From the NCBI GenBank assembly GCA_905478795.1, contig CAJQJX010000062.1:1-64000 (forward strand): a stretch of DNA of 64,000 nt. Direction: 5' to 3'. Positions 7,847-16,286 of this stretch are shown in pieces; position 1 is the stretch's first letter; each line of letters starts with the position of its first letter. The translations under genes and the position numbers were made by a program. The stretch is from an uncultured Flavobacteriales bacterium (lineage in GTDB: Bacteria; Bacteroidota; Bacteroidia; Flavobacteriales_D; Sanyastnellaceae). The notes beneath the pieces were generated by a model. It saw nothing but the letters and a program-made list of their open reading frames with translations. It ran no database searches and was not told the origin of the DNA.

Positions 7847-8614
7847 TTACAGCAGGGTGGAATTCAATGCCACCTCAGCAAGCTGGTGTACAGCGGGCCG
7901 GAACCTCGAAGCATGCAAGGCGTCGATGTGCCGAATGCCATGGGCATCCGTTCCCAAGATCCGCACCCAACCTTGGTCGATGCAAGTCTCGGCGGCTTGT
8001 TGGATTTCAGGGCCATATGCGCCAGCCAAGGACGCGGCATTCACCTGTAAGGTCACGCCCTGCTCATGGAGTTCTTCGAACCGGTTGAGTTCATGGTGCC
8101 AATAGGGGTAGCGCTCAATGTGGGCCATGACGGGCCGAAGGCCTTTCAGCTGAACCTCGAACAAAAACTCCTGCAGCATACCGGGGTCGGGCGGAGCGGA
8201 AAAAGCCAATTCGAAAAGCAGTCTCCCGCCGGGAGCAAGGAGCTCACCACCGTTTAGAACGGTATCCAGTAGGCTTGCATCGAGGAAGTACTCCGCGCCG
8301 AGGGCCAGCTTGAAATCAGGGTGACGCTGAGACACAGCTTGCTTCAGCATCTCAAAAGGTGGGCGCAGGGTCTCCGGAGTATTGGGATACATTCCTGGCA
8401 TAACATGGGGTGTGGTGACCGCTCCACGGTACCCCAGAGAGACCAAAGCGTCGATCATTTCCAATGATGCCTCCAAATCGGGTGCGCCATCATCTACGCC
8501 CGGCACCAAATGGCTGTGGTAGTCGACAGCAAATGCGGACAAGTCCAGCGCCTCTCGGTCTTTCGCCGATTTCTTGCCCTTAGAGGAACCAAAAATTTGA
8601 GACCAAAGGCCCAT
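7847..8614 (-). CDS. PHP-type tyrosine phosphatase, CpsB/YwqE family
   Basis: I choose the ATG at 8614 (MGLWSQIFGSSKG, 255 residues), which shares one base with the preceding stop (TGATG), over a longer frame that would run into the dehydratase gene. PHP metal-binding motifs are visible: DYHSHLVPGVDDG, TTPHVMPGMY, GAEYFLD, and HIERYPYW plus GTDAHG further on. CpsB/YwqE enzymes are Mn-dependent protein tyrosine phosphatases that act on the polysaccharide co-polymerase kinase (Wzc-like). It is the last gene of the nucleotide-sugar cluster, which fits control of surface polysaccharide export; no Wzc homologue lies in this window. Confidence 0.9.
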   Translation of the reverse strand: MGLWSQIFGSSKGKKSAKDREALDLSAFAVDYHSHLVPGVDDGAPDLEASLEMIDALVSLGYRGAVTTPHVMPGMYPNTPETLRPPFEMLKQAVSQRHPDFKLALGAEYFLDASLLDTVLNGGELLAPGGRLLFELAFSAPPDPGMLQEFLFEVQLKGLRPVMAHIERYPYWHHELNRFEELHEQGVTLQVNAASLAGAYGPEIQQAAETCIDQGWVRILGTDAHGIRHIDALHASRFRPAVHQLAEVALNSTLL

Positions 8615-9693
8615 CAGCGGTCCCCGTATTGGTCGTCGTAGTAATCGCGGTAAGCCCCACTGGTGACTTCGTTGAGCCAATCCTCATTGGAGAGGTACCA
8701 GTCGATGGTGCGGTCCAGCCCCTCCTCAAAGGTGATCGAGGGCCTCCATCCGAGTTCGTCGCGCAGGCGGGCTGCATCGATGGCGTATCGCATATCGTGA
8801 CCAGCACGGTCCTGAACATAGGTGATCAGCTGTTCGGTTTCGCCTTCAGTACGGCCCAGTTTGCCGTCGAGTTGGCGACACATCAAACGGATGAGGTCGA
8901 TGTTTTTCCACTCATTCTCTCCGCCAATGTTGTACGTGCGGCCATCCGCTCCACACGTGATGATGACCTCCAAAGCGGAAGCGTGGTCCTCCACCCACAA
9001 CCAATCGCGCACATTGACGCCTTGACCATAAACGGGAAGGGGCTTTTTCTGAACGGCGTTGCGGATAAACAGTGGGATCAGCTTCTCCGGAAATTGGAAG
9101 GAACCGTAGTTGTTGGAACAGTTCGACAACACCATCGGCATGCCGTAAGTGTGGTGCCAAGCCCGAACGATGTGGTCACTGGCGGCTTTGGAGGAGCTGT
9201 ACGGGCTGCGTGGGTCATACGCCGTGTCCTCTGTGAAGAACCCCTCCTCACCAAGCGAGCCATAAACTTCGTCTGTGGAAACGTGGTGAAAGCGCTTGCC
9301 CTCAAATCCTCCTTGCTCCATCCACACAGTGCGGCAGGCCGAAAGGAGTGAGGCTGTTCCCATGATGTTCGTCTCAAGAAAGGCCATCGGACCAGAAATA
9401 CTGCGGTCCACATGGCTTTCTGCAGCCAAGTGCATGACCGTATCGACTTGTTCTTCGCGGAGCAGGTTCGTGACCGCTTCCGTATCGCCGATGTCCATTT
9501 TGACAAAACGGTGGTTCTGAGCACCCTCAATGTCCTTGAGGTTGGCCAAGTTTCCGGCGTAGGTCAAGGCGTCGAGGTTGATGACCCGGACCTCGGGATG
9601 GCGGTTGACCCAGCGGCGCACCACGTGAGAGCCGATAAAGCCGGCTCCACCTGTAATCAGCAAAACCTGGGGATGGTGCGTTTGTTGGGCCAT
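8614..9693 (-). CDS. rfbB: dTDP-glucose 4,6-dehydratase (RmlB type)
   Basis: The 359-residue short-chain dehydrogenase/reductase has the NAD motif TGGAGFIGSHVV near the N-terminus. LAAESHVDRSI, the STDEVYG segment and the catalytic YSSSK follow, with NNYGSFQFPEKLIPLFI later, all diagnostic of RmlB. It converts dTDP-glucose to dTDP-4-keto-6-deoxyglucose, the branch point to rhamnose and amino-deoxy sugars. No rfbA, rfbC or rfbD is present here, so those must be encoded elsewhere or the enzyme feeds another dTDP sugar. It lies two bases after the UDP-sugar dehydrogenase. Confidence 0.93.
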   Translation of the reverse strand: MAQQTHHPQVLLITGGAGFIGSHVVRRWVNRHPEVRVINLDALTYAGNLANLKDIEGAQNHRFVKMDIGDTEAVTNLLREEQVDTVMHLAAESHVDRSISGPMAFLETNIMGTASLLSACRTVWMEQGGFEGKRFHHVSTDEVYGSLGEEGFFTEDTAYDPRSPYSSSKAASDHIVRAWHHTYGMPMVLSNCSNNYGSFQFPEKLIPLFIRNAVQKKPLPVYGQGVNVRDWLWVEDHASALEVIITCGADGRTYNIGGENEWKNIDLIRLMCRQLDGKLGRTEGETEQLITYVQDRAGHDMRYAIDAARLRDELGWRPSITFEEGLDRTIDWYLSNEDWLNEVTSGAYRDYYDDQYGDR

Positions 9694-9695
9694 GA

Positions 9696-11003
9696 TCAGA
9701 AACTCCAGTAATTGAGGTCTGCTGCAAGGTGGCGGTAAATGCCTTTAATGTCCACCAAGAATCCTTTGTCCCTGTCCTTGAACAGACGGTGAAAGGAATC
9801 GGAATCATAGCCGACATACTCCTGGTGATTGACCGCCACAATGACCGCATCGTATCCCGCTTCTGTGGGCGCTTCCTTCATGCCCACTCCATATTCTCGG
9901 TCGACCTGATCGGTGGCGGCATAGGGATCGATCACGTCTGTTTCCACATTAAAAGAGTGCAGTTCCCTGATCACATCAAACACCTTGGAGTTGCGGATGT
10001 CAGAAACGTTTTCCTTGAAGGTGACCCCCATGACAAGGACCCTGGCCTCCAAAGGGTTGATTCCCTGCTCTAAGAGGCGCTTAACGACTTGTTTTCCAGC
10101 ATAGTATCCCATGCTGTCGTTGACGTAGCGGCCAGAGTTGATGACCTTAGCATGGTAGCCCAGCTTCTCGGCCCGCCACGTCAAATAGTAGGGGTCCACG
10201 CCAATACAGTGCCCCCCCACAAGCCCAGGGGTAAACTTGAGAAAGTTCCACTTGGTTCCGGCGGCTTCGAGGACCTCGAAGGTGTTGATTCCCACTCGGT
10301 TGAAGATGATGCTCAACTCATTGATGAGGGCGATGTTGACGTCGCGTTGGGTGTTTTCAATGATCTTAGACGCTTCGGCCACTTTGATGCTCGATGCGCG
10401 GTGGGTGCCGGCTTTGACCACGAGGTCATAGGTCCGGGCAATGACGTCCAAGCTCTCCTCGTCGCTGCCACTGACCACCTTCACAATGGTTTCGATGGTA
10501 TTGACTTTGTCGCCTGGGTTGATGCGCTCTGGGCTGTAGCCCGCTTTGAAGTCCTGGCCAAAAGTCAAGCCGCTGTGCGCTTCAAGAACAGGGATGCAAT
10601 CTTCTTCGGTGCAGCCTGGATAGACCGTCGACTCATAGACAACGTAGTCTCCAGCAGAGAGGGCCTGTCCCACCGTTTTTGAAGCGGAAAGGAGTGGGCT
10701 GAGGTCGGGTTGGTTGGTGGCGTTGATGGGCGTAGGGACGGCTACAACATAAAATTGGGCCGACTTGAGGTCTTCCGGATTGGCAGTGAAGGTGATGTCA
10801 CACCCATCAAAGGCGGACTCATCGAGCTCTTCACTGGGGTCAATGCACTGCTTCATCTGCTCGACCCGACCGGCATGAATATCAAATCCAATGACGCGAA
10901 TGTGTCGTGCAAATGCCAAGGCGATGGGAAGGCCGACATAGCCCAATCCAATCACGGCAAGAGTGGCCTCTTTGTCAAGCAATCGCTGGTGCAAGTCTTT
11001 CAT
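9696..11003 (-). CDS. UDP-N-acetylhexosamine dehydrogenase (WbpA/WbpO/TviB type)
   Basis: The 435-residue protein starts with a Rossmann GLGYVGLP motif and contains PTPINATNQPDLSPL, YESTVYPG and the catalytic loop GLVGGHCIGVDPYYL. The last resembles UDP-GlcNAc/UDP-GalNAc 6-dehydrogenases rather than UDP-glucose dehydrogenase (compare the neighbouring Ugd with GGSCFPKD). The product is a UDP-N-acetylhexosaminuronic acid for polysaccharide. The exact epimer cannot be told from sequence. It begins three bases from the stop of the acetyltransferase gene upstream. Confidence 0.9.
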   Translation of the reverse strand: MKDLHQRLLDKEATLAVIGLGYVGLPIALAFARHIRVIGFDIHAGRVEQMKQCIDPSEELDESAFDGCDITFTANPEDLKSAQFYVVAVPTPINATNQPDLSPLLSASKTVGQALSAGDYVVYESTVYPGCTEEDCIPVLEAHSGLTFGQDFKAGYSPERINPGDKVNTIETIVKVVSGSDEESLDVIARTYDLVVKAGTHRASSIKVAEASKIIENTQRDVNIALINELSIIFNRVGINTFEVLEAAGTKWNFLKFTPGLVGGHCIGVDPYYLTWRAEKLGYHAKVINSGRYVNDSMGYYAGKQVVKRLLEQGINPLEARVLVMGVTFKENVSDIRNSKVFDVIRELHSFNVETDVIDPYAATDQVDREYGVGMKEAPTEAGYDAVIVAVNHQEYVGYDSDSFHRLFKDRDKGFLVDIKGIYRHLAADLNYWSF

Positions 11004-11005
11004 GA

Positions 11006-11599
11006 TCAGGGTGTTTCAAGGTGCACAGCACCGTTTTCAAATAGGTAAGTTTGGCCTGACTCCGGGCATGTTGCCCTTCCTGACCCATCAAATTCGAGGC
11101 GGTGTCCAAAAGTGCTCATCCACCCAATGTGACGGGCGGGGTTGCCGACGACCAACGCAAAGGGGGGGATGTTCTTGGTCACCACTGCCCCTGCGCCAAC
11201 GAAGGCAAAGGCGCCAATGTCATGCCCGCAGACGATGGTCGCATTGGCACCAATACTGGCACCTTCGCCCACGTGGGTCTTGGCGTATTGCCCGCGACGA
11301 ACGACAGCACTGCGTGGATTGGTGACATTGGTGAAGACACAGGAGGGGCCCAGAAAGACATCATCGCCGCATGTCACACCAGTATACAGGCTCACGTTGT
11401 TTTGAACCTTGCAGTTCCGGCCCAAGACCACCTCAGGGCTGATCACGACGTTCTGTCCAATATTGCAGCCTTCACCCAATGTGGCGCCGGTCATGATGTG
11501 GCTAAAGTGCCACACTTTGGAGCCAGCCCCAATGCTACAGCCCTCATCGATGACCGCAGTTTCGTGGGCAAACCATGATGAAGACTCAGATGGATTCAT
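11006..11599 (-). CDS. Hexapeptide-repeat acyltransferase (WbpD/WlbB-like)
   Basis: The 197-residue protein is a left-handed beta-helix of hexapeptide repeats ([52 protein letters not shown]), with the conserved KVWHFSHI and NVTNPRSAV seen in WbpD and WlbB. Those enzymes acetylate the 3-amino group of UDP-GlcNAc3NA. Together with the WbpA-like dehydrogenase and the WbpE-like aminotransferase in this cluster it makes a di-N-acetylated uronic acid plausible. Its start overlaps the preceding stop by ATGA (11596-11599). Confidence 0.9.
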   Translation of the reverse strand: MNPSESSSWFAHETAVIDEGCSIGAGSKVWHFSHIMTGATLGEGCNIGQNVVISPEVVLGRNCKVQNNVSLYTGVTCGDDVFLGPSCVFTNVTNPRSAVVRRGQYAKTHVGEGASIGANATIVCGHDIGAFAFVGAGAVVTKNIPPFALVVGNPARHIGWMSTFGHRLEFDGSGRATCPESGQTYLFENGAVHLETP

Positions 11600-12579
11600 G
11601 AGCTGTAGGTCGTAAAATCCTTGTGTTCGGTTTTGCGCAAATCCTCGTCAGAGAGACCACGGAAATAGTCATAAGTAATGGCAAGGCCTTCTGACCGGCC
11701 CACCTTGGGAGTCCAATTCAGCACCGCTTGAGCGCGGCTGATATCAGGTCGTCGCTGTTTGGGATCATCTGTAGGAAGTGCCTTGTAGATGACCTTTTGT
11801 TCGGTCCCTGTCAGTGCAATGATCTCTTCCGCAAAGTCGCCAATCGAGATTTCATCGGGATTGCCCACATTGACCGGACGGCTCTCTTCAGACAACAAGA
11901 GCCTGTAGATGCCTTCGATCAGATCGTCGACGTAACAGAAGCTCCTCGTTTGGCTGCCATCGCCAAATACGGTGAGATCCTCTCCGCGCAAGGCCTGTCC
12001 AATGAAGGCGGGCAGCACCCGTCCGTCATTTAAGCGCATCCGAGGTCCGTAGGTATTGAAAATGCGCACAATGCGCGTCTCCAAGCCATGATAGGTGTGG
12101 TAGGCCATGGTCATGGCCTCTTGAAAGCGTTTGGCTTCGTCATATACGCCGCGCGGTCCCACGGGGTTGACATGTCCCCAATACTCTTCGTGCTGGGGAT
12201 GCACCTCAGGGTCACCATACACTTCGCTGGTACTGGCGATGAGCATGCGCGCCTTTTTAGCCCGCGCAAGTCCGAGACAATTGTGAACCCCCAACGACCC
12301 CACTTTCAGGGTTTGAATGGGGATTTTCAGGTAGTCGATGGGACTCGCAGGAGAGGCAAAGTGAAGGATGTAGTCCAACTCACCCTTGACGTGGATGAAC
12401 TGGCTCACATCGTGGTGCTGAAACTCAAAGCGATCGAGGCCGGTCAGGTGTTCGATGTTCCTAAGGTCACCCGTGATCAGGTTGTCCATGCCGATAACGT
12501 GGTGTCCTTCGGCAATAAAACGATCACAGAGGTGAGACCCTAAAAATCCAGCAGCACCAGTAATCAGAACGCGCTTCAT
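11596..12579 (-). CDS. UDP-glucuronate decarboxylase (UDP-xylose synthase)
   Basis: I choose the ATG at 12579 ([17 protein letters not shown], 327 residues), which overlaps the ugd stop as ATGA; the longer frame lies inside ugd. Motifs are [34 protein letters not shown], the catalytic YDEAK, and [10 protein letters not shown]. These define the UXS family, which decarboxylates UDP-glucuronate to UDP-xylose in the cytoplasm. Ugd, encoded immediately upstream and translationally coupled, supplies the substrate. Confidence 0.94.
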   Translation of the reverse strand: MKRVLITGAAGFLGSHLCDRFIAEGHHVIGMDNLITGDLRNIEHLTGLDRFEFQHHDVSQFIHVKGELDYILHFASPASPIDYLKIPIQTLKVGSLGVHNCLGLARAKKARMLIASTSEVYGDPEVHPQHEEYWGHVNPVGPRGVYDEAKRFQEAMTMAYHTYHGLETRIVRIFNTYGPRMRLNDGRVLPAFIGQALRGEDLTVFGDGSQTRSFCYVDDLIEGIYRLLLSEESRPVNVGNPDEISIGDFAEEIIALTGTEQKVIYKALPTDDPKQRRPDISRAQAVLNWTPKVGRSEGLAITYDYFRGLSDEDLRKTEHKDFTTYSS

Positions 12580-13895
12580 GCTGGTCGTGGAGTAGTTCTG
12601 CGGCCAATGGAAGTGTATTCCCAACCCTGTTCTTCCATGTCATCGACATCGTAGAGGTTCCGGCCGTCGAAAATGCAAGGGTTATTGAGTCCTTCACGGA
12701 CACGGTCGAAGTCAGGGGTCCTAAAAACCTGCCATTCCGTGCAAATGAGCAAAGCATCGGCAGCTTCGGTGGCCTCGTACAGGCTGGAAGCATATTGGAT
12801 GCGATCGCCGATACGGCCGCGCACGTTGTCCATGGCCTCGGGGTCAAATGCGGTTACTGTGGCGCCTGCATCGATTAGCTTCTCAATCATGTAGAGCGCA
12901 GGCGCCTCCCGGATATCATCTGTTTCTGGCTTGAAAGCAAGACCCCACAGTGCAATGTGTACGCCGTTCAAGTCACCATTAAACCGCTTCAGGATGGGGT
13001 CGAACAACACCGTTTTTTGCGCCTCGTTCACTTCCATGACGCTGGACAGGATGCCAAAATCGAACCCGACTTCGTTTCCGCTGCGGTGCAAGGCTTGGAC
13101 GTCTTTGGGAAAGCAGCTGCCTCCGTATCCAATACCAGGAAAGAGAAAACGTGGGCCAATGCGTGTATCCGTTCCAATTCCGCGCCTCACTTTGTCCACG
13201 TCGGCCCCCACCTTCTCACAGAAGTTGGCGATTTCGTTCATGAACGTAATCTTGGTCGCCAAGAAAGAATTCGCGGCGTATTTGGTGAGCTCAGCACTGC
13301 GCTCATCCATGACGATCAATGGGTTGCCCTGGCGAATGAACGGCTGATACAACCGCGTCATGACCTCTTCAGCCCGCTTGCTCCCCACGCCGATGACCAC
13401 TCGGTCTGGCTTGAGGAAGTCGTCCACAGCATACCCCTCGCGCAAAAACTCAGGGTTGGAGACCACGTCGAATTCGACGGTAGCATGCTTGGCCACTGCC
13501 GAGGTGACCTTCTCAGCCGTTCCAACAGGCACAGTGCTCTTGTCGACGATGACCTTGTATTCAGTCATCATACGTCCCAGCTGGTCGGCCACGCCCAAAA
13601 CGTAGCTGAGGTCGGCACTGCCGTCCTCATCTGGCGGTGTAGGCAAGGCGAGGAAAATGACCTCAGCGGGCTCGATGGCCTCGGCTAAATCTGTGGTGAA
13701 GGTGAGACGGCCCGCCTTGATGTTCCGCTCAAACAGCACATCGAGGTGGGGTTCGTAGATGGGGACTTCGCCATTGCGCATGCGTTCCACCTTCCCTGCA
13801 TCAATGTCAACGCAAATGACATCATTCCCAGTCTCCGCAAAACAGGTTCCAGACACAAGGCCCACATAACCTGTTCCAACAACAGCGATTTTCAT
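12576..13895 (-). CDS. ugd: UDP-glucose 6-dehydrogenase
   Basis: The 439-residue protein has the N-terminal [15 protein letters not shown] nucleotide-binding site, [15 protein letters not shown], the [11 protein letters not shown] segment, and the catalytic [10 protein letters not shown] with its nucleophilic Cys. It oxidises UDP-glucose to UDP-glucuronate with two NAD. The product is the direct substrate of the coupled UDP-xylose synthase, and can also enter uronic-acid polymers. Thirty bases separate it from the aminotransferase stop upstream, so it may belong to the same transcript. Confidence 0.96.
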   Translation of the reverse strand: MKIAVVGTGYVGLVSGTCFAETGNDVICVDIDAGKVERMRNGEVPIYEPHLDVLFERNIKAGRLTFTTDLAEAIEPAEVIFLALPTPPDEDGSADLSYVLGVADQLGRMMTEYKVIVDKSTVPVGTAEKVTSAVAKHATVEFDVVSNPEFLREGYAVDDFLKPDRVVIGVGSKRAEEVMTRLYQPFIRQGNPLIVMDERSAELTKYAANSFLATKITFMNEIANFCEKVGADVDKVRRGIGTDTRIGPRFLFPGIGYGGSCFPKDVQALHRSGNEVGFDFGILSSVMEVNEAQKTVLFDPILKRFNGDLNGVHIALWGLAFKPETDDIREAPALYMIEKLIDAGATVTAFDPEAMDNVRGRIGDRIQYASSLYEATEAADALLICTEWQVFRTPDFDRVREGLNNPCIFDGRNLYDVDDMEEQGWEYTSIGRRTTPRPA

Positions 13896-13925
13896 AACAA
13901 TTAGATTAGTCCAAGAGACGTAAAG

Positions 13926-15101
13926 TTACGAAATCAGGGCCTCGCGAACCGTTTCTGCTATCCTGAGTGTGTGCGCGTCGGTGAGCTCTGTATGCATGGG
14001 CAAACTGATGACCCTGCGCGTCAGATCATCGGTGACTGGAAGGTCAGGATGGTCAAGCCCTAAACCCATGAAGGCGCCTTGTTTATGAATCGGCTTTGGA
14101 TAATAAATTCCAAATGGGATTCCTGACTGGGACAAATGTGCGGCAACGGCATCGCGCCGTTCAGCTCCGTCCCCAACCGACCCCAGCACCAAAGTGTACT
14201 GATGAAAAACATGATGTGAGCGGGGGTGACGAACAGGTGTCGCAACCAAAGCCTCGTCCTCAAATAGGACATCGTAGCGGTCTGCTGCTGATCTGCGTGC
14301 CGCGTTGTATCCATGTAAGTGGGGAAGCTTTACGCCAAGGATGGCCGCCTGAATGCTGTCCAACCGACTGTTCATGCCGATTATTTCATGCTCATAGCGC
14401 TTGCGTGATCCGTGATTGCATATCATCCTTAACCGCTCCGCCAGTGCGGCATCGCGGGTGAAACAGGCGCCTCCATCGCCATATGCGCCAAGGTTCTTGG
14501 AAGGGAAGAAGCTGGTGGTTCCAATGGTACCCATGGTGCCGGCCATGGAGCCCGTTGCGTCTTCGGAAGCCATTTTCCAAGTCGAACCAATGGCCTGTGC
14601 TGTGTCTTCAACCACATACAGATCATGCTTCTTGGCGAGTCCATTCAACGCGGTCATGTCGGCACATTGTCCATACAAATGGACGGGAAGGATGGCTTTG
14701 GTGCGGGGGGTGATCGCAGCTTCAACGGATTGAGGATCCATCGTGAACGTATGGGGATCTACATCCACCATAACAGGGGTCAGGCGGAGCAGCTGGATGA
14801 CCTCAACCGTGGCGATGTAGGTGAACGAAGGGGTGATGACTTCGTCACCTGGTTGCAGTCCCAATGCCATGAAGGCGGCCTGCAAAGCATCAGTGCCGTT
14901 GGCGCAAGGCACCACGTGAATAGGGTCTTCTTCATGAGCGCCCAACCACTTGGAGAGCGACTCGGTAAAGTCTTTAACGGCAGGGCCTTGAATGAATGCT
15001 CCGGAGCGGATCACATTCAGCACAGCTTGGTCAATGTCTTCTTGAATGTGGGCGTATTGGCCCTTGAGGTCCACCATGTGGAGTGGCGCGTCCTGTGGCA
15101 T
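13926..15101 (-). CDS. DegT/DnrJ/EryC1 sugar aminotransferase (WbpE-like)
   Basis: This is a PLP-dependent sugar aminotransferase with MVDLKGQYAHI near the N-terminus. SFTYIATVEV, the VVEDTAQAIGS Asp segment, and SFFPSKNLGAYGDGGA with the PLP Lys follow, then NHGSRKRYEHEIIGMNSRLDSIQAAIL. This pattern matches enzymes that convert UDP-3-keto sugars to 3-amino sugars. The start is uncertain: I prefer the ATG at 15101 (391 residues) because WbpE-type proteins begin just before this motif, but 15170 and 15077 are also open. It is the first gene of the sugar cluster on this strand. Confidence 0.9.
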   Translation of the reverse strand: MPQDAPLHMVDLKGQYAHIQEDIDQAVLNVIRSGAFIQGPAVKDFTESLSKWLGAHEEDPIHVVPCANGTDALQAAFMALGLQPGDEVITPSFTYIATVEVIQLLRLTPVMVDVDPHTFTMDPQSVEAAITPRTKAILPVHLYGQCADMTALNGLAKKHDLYVVEDTAQAIGSTWKMASEDATGSMAGTMGTIGTTSFFPSKNLGAYGDGGACFTRDAALAERLRMICNHGSRKRYEHEIIGMNSRLDSIQAAILGVKLPHLHGYNAARRSAADRYDVLFEDEALVATPVRHPRSHHVFHQYTLVLGSVGDGAERRDAVAAHLSQSGIPFGIYYPKPIHKQGAFMGLGLDHPDLPVTDDLTRRVISLPMHTELTDAHTLRIAETVREALIS

Positions 15102-15230
15102 AGCGGGGTCGTTGTCGCGAAGATAGCCGCGCGTGCTGTTTGTGGCGATGTAGGCACAGTCGTTCTCCATTCATGGAGTCAACCGCCCACCTGATTTCAG
15201 CCGATAATGTATAATAATTCGACAAAAGAG

Positions 15231-15250
15231 CAGTATATTGGGATATACTG
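15231..15250. promoter_or_regulatory. Perfect 8-bp inverted repeat upstream of a secreted-protein gene
   Basis: CAGTATAT and ATATACTG flank a four-base TGGG spacer and end six bases before the ATG at 15257. Either a dimeric repressor could bind here, or the RNA hairpin could hide the start codon region. A/T-rich DNA lies just upstream (ATAATGTATAATAATTC). The role is inference from symmetry and position. Confidence 0.45.
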
Positions 15251-15256
15251 ACCAAA

Positions 15257-15736
15257 ATGCCGCACTTATTTCCTTTCCACCTTCGGATGGCCGTTGCATT
15301 TTTTGCGCTTTTAATGGTGGCTCCCGCTCATGCCCAGGCTTTCAATCCGGACGCCAACAACGACGGAACCGTCGGTGCGGGGGACGTCATCGCGGTGCTT
15401 GCGGTCTATGGCTTACCATTTGAGTTGTCCCCTCCCGGCCCTTCAGTACTCCACTTCGATCCTGATACCATTGGCATTCTTCCCTTGGGTTACGACCTCT
15501 ACATCGCCGAAGATTTCACGTTCCCCTACTTGTACGTGACGGTCCCCGATGGGGAGTATCCAGGACAGTCGTTTATGCTCGCCGTCGAGAAGCAGCCCGA
15601 CATGAATGATCAACAGGTATACCTGCAGGACATGGATGGAAACTGGTTGACCATCGCCAGGCAATACGAGACAAATGGCCTTTTTGCAGAGCTGATATGG
15701 ACGGGGATGCGCTGGGTCTCCGCGCATTTGGAGTGA
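15257..15736 (+). CDS. Secreted protein with N-terminal dockerin-like repeat
   Basis: The 159-residue protein has a signal peptide (hydrophobic MAVAFFALLMVAPAHAQA, cleavage after AHA/AQA). The mature chain opens with NPDANNDGTVGAGDVIAVL, a calcium-binding dockerin type I-like half repeat. The rest is a small beta-rich domain I do not recognise. No T9SS tail is visible. It stands alone, divergent from the sugar cluster and upstream of tRNA-Leu. Export is well supported; function unknown. Confidence 0.75.
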   Translation: MPHLFPFHLRMAVAFFALLMVAPAHAQAFNPDANNDGTVGAGDVIAVLAVYGLPFELSPPGPSVLHFDPDTIGILPLGYDLYIAEDFTFPYLYVTVPDGEYPGQSFMLAVEKQPDMNDQQVYLQDMDGNWLTIARQYETNGLFAELIWTGMRWVSAHLE

Positions 15737-15800
15737 CCTGAAAGTATTCCTCGCAGTTCTTCACCTTCAATTGATCTTCATTTCAGAACTTCGCCATCCC

Positions 15801-15885
15801 GCCCGGATGGTGGAATTGGTAGACACGACGGACTTAAAATCCGTTGGCCCGTAGGGCCGTGCGGGTTCAAGTCCCGCTCCGGGTA
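15801..15885 (+). tRNA. tRNA-Leu(TAA)
   Basis: The acceptor arms GCCCGGA and TCCGGGT pair, allowing one G-U. The anticodon stem ACGGA/TCCGT encloses CTTAAAA, giving anticodon TAA. A long variable arm (GGCCC gta GGGCC) marks a class II tRNA, and the T arm GCGGG TTCAAGT CCCGC is intact. CCA is not encoded. The last 13 bases of the gene plus three beyond it are repeated at 18435-18450, marking it as an integration target. Confidence 0.97.
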
Positions 15886-15888
15886 CAA
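15873..15888 (+). repeat. Putative attL: tRNA-Leu 3'-end direct repeat, copy 1
   Basis: CCCGCTCCGGGTACAA forms the T-arm to discriminator end of tRNA-Leu plus three bases. An exact 16-base copy in the same orientation lies at 18435-18450. Duplication of a tRNA 3' end in this manner is the classic footprint of tyrosine-integrase insertion. The enclosed segment is about 2.56 kb. Confidence 0.75.
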
Positions 15889-15922
15889 CGAAAGCTCAGT
15901 ATTTACTGGGCTTTCGTGTTGT
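15885..15922 (+). terminator. Hairpin after tRNA-Leu
   Basis: ACAACGAAAGCTCAGTA and TACTGGGCTTTCGTGTTGT form a long, slightly imperfect stem with a tiny loop, followed by TTTGG. It starts at the last base of tRNA-Leu, so it can end its transcript. Because it overlaps the attL repeat and continues into element DNA, it would have been brought in by the element. Confidence 0.65.
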
Positions 15923-16096
15923 TTGGGGCTTGCTGTGTGCCTGTCTCCATGGCACATTGTTTTTCACACACGACCTCTGCTGCTCTCTCCTGCTACCTGC
16001 AAAATTGCAGCAGTACGGCAGTCGATGGCCTACAAGACCCGCTAACACTGCAAACTTCCACTGCCGTATCTGTAGAATTATGGCAGTGCTTTGCAG
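15923..16096. other. Non-coding stretch with short repeats next to putative attL
   Basis: No convincing gene is visible. CTGCAAA occurs at 15997-16003 and 16048-16054 and inverted as TTTGCAG at 16090-16096. A perfect CTGCAA-AA-TTGCAG palindrome lies at 15997-16010. ACGGCAGT and ACTGCCGT form a further inverted pair (16015-16022 and 16060-16067). Such clusters beside an attachment site could be integrase arm sites, but this is speculative. Confidence 0.35.
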
Positions 16097-16284
16097 TTAC
16101 AGAAAGTCTGGATCGTACTTCTCCACACCGATTGCGTCCAACACCTTCTTCGCTTTCGCAGTTAACCCTAATTCCTTGAGCACTGCGAACCATCGTTGCC
16201 GCGTCTCTTGCAGGCACTTGTGCGCTGGATGGATGCGCCTGGCGTTGGGTTTGTCGGTGGCGGCGTTAGGCGGTTGGTGGGTTA
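16097..16284 (-). pseudogene. Headless C-terminal reading-frame fragment, possibly phage terminase small subunit
   Basis: Directly after the FISUMP gene's stop an open frame with no start codon runs for about 60 codons to a TAA at 16097-16099. It reads as a believable protein end (IHPAHKCLQETRQRW, FAVLKELGLTAKAKKVL, EKYDPDFL). The pattern of a conserved Pro-Ala, an amphipathic helix with central Trp, then ELGLT is reminiscent of the C-terminus of P27-type terminase small subunits. That resemblance is from memory and weak. It fits the phage-type gene in the same segment. Confidence 0.35.
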
Positions 16285-16286
16285 GT

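Noticed and set aside
12580-12624. Longer start for UDP-xylose synthase (15 extra codons)
   Set aside because: The extension lies inside ugd, and the ATG at 12579 gives the ATGA overlap and the usual N-terminus.
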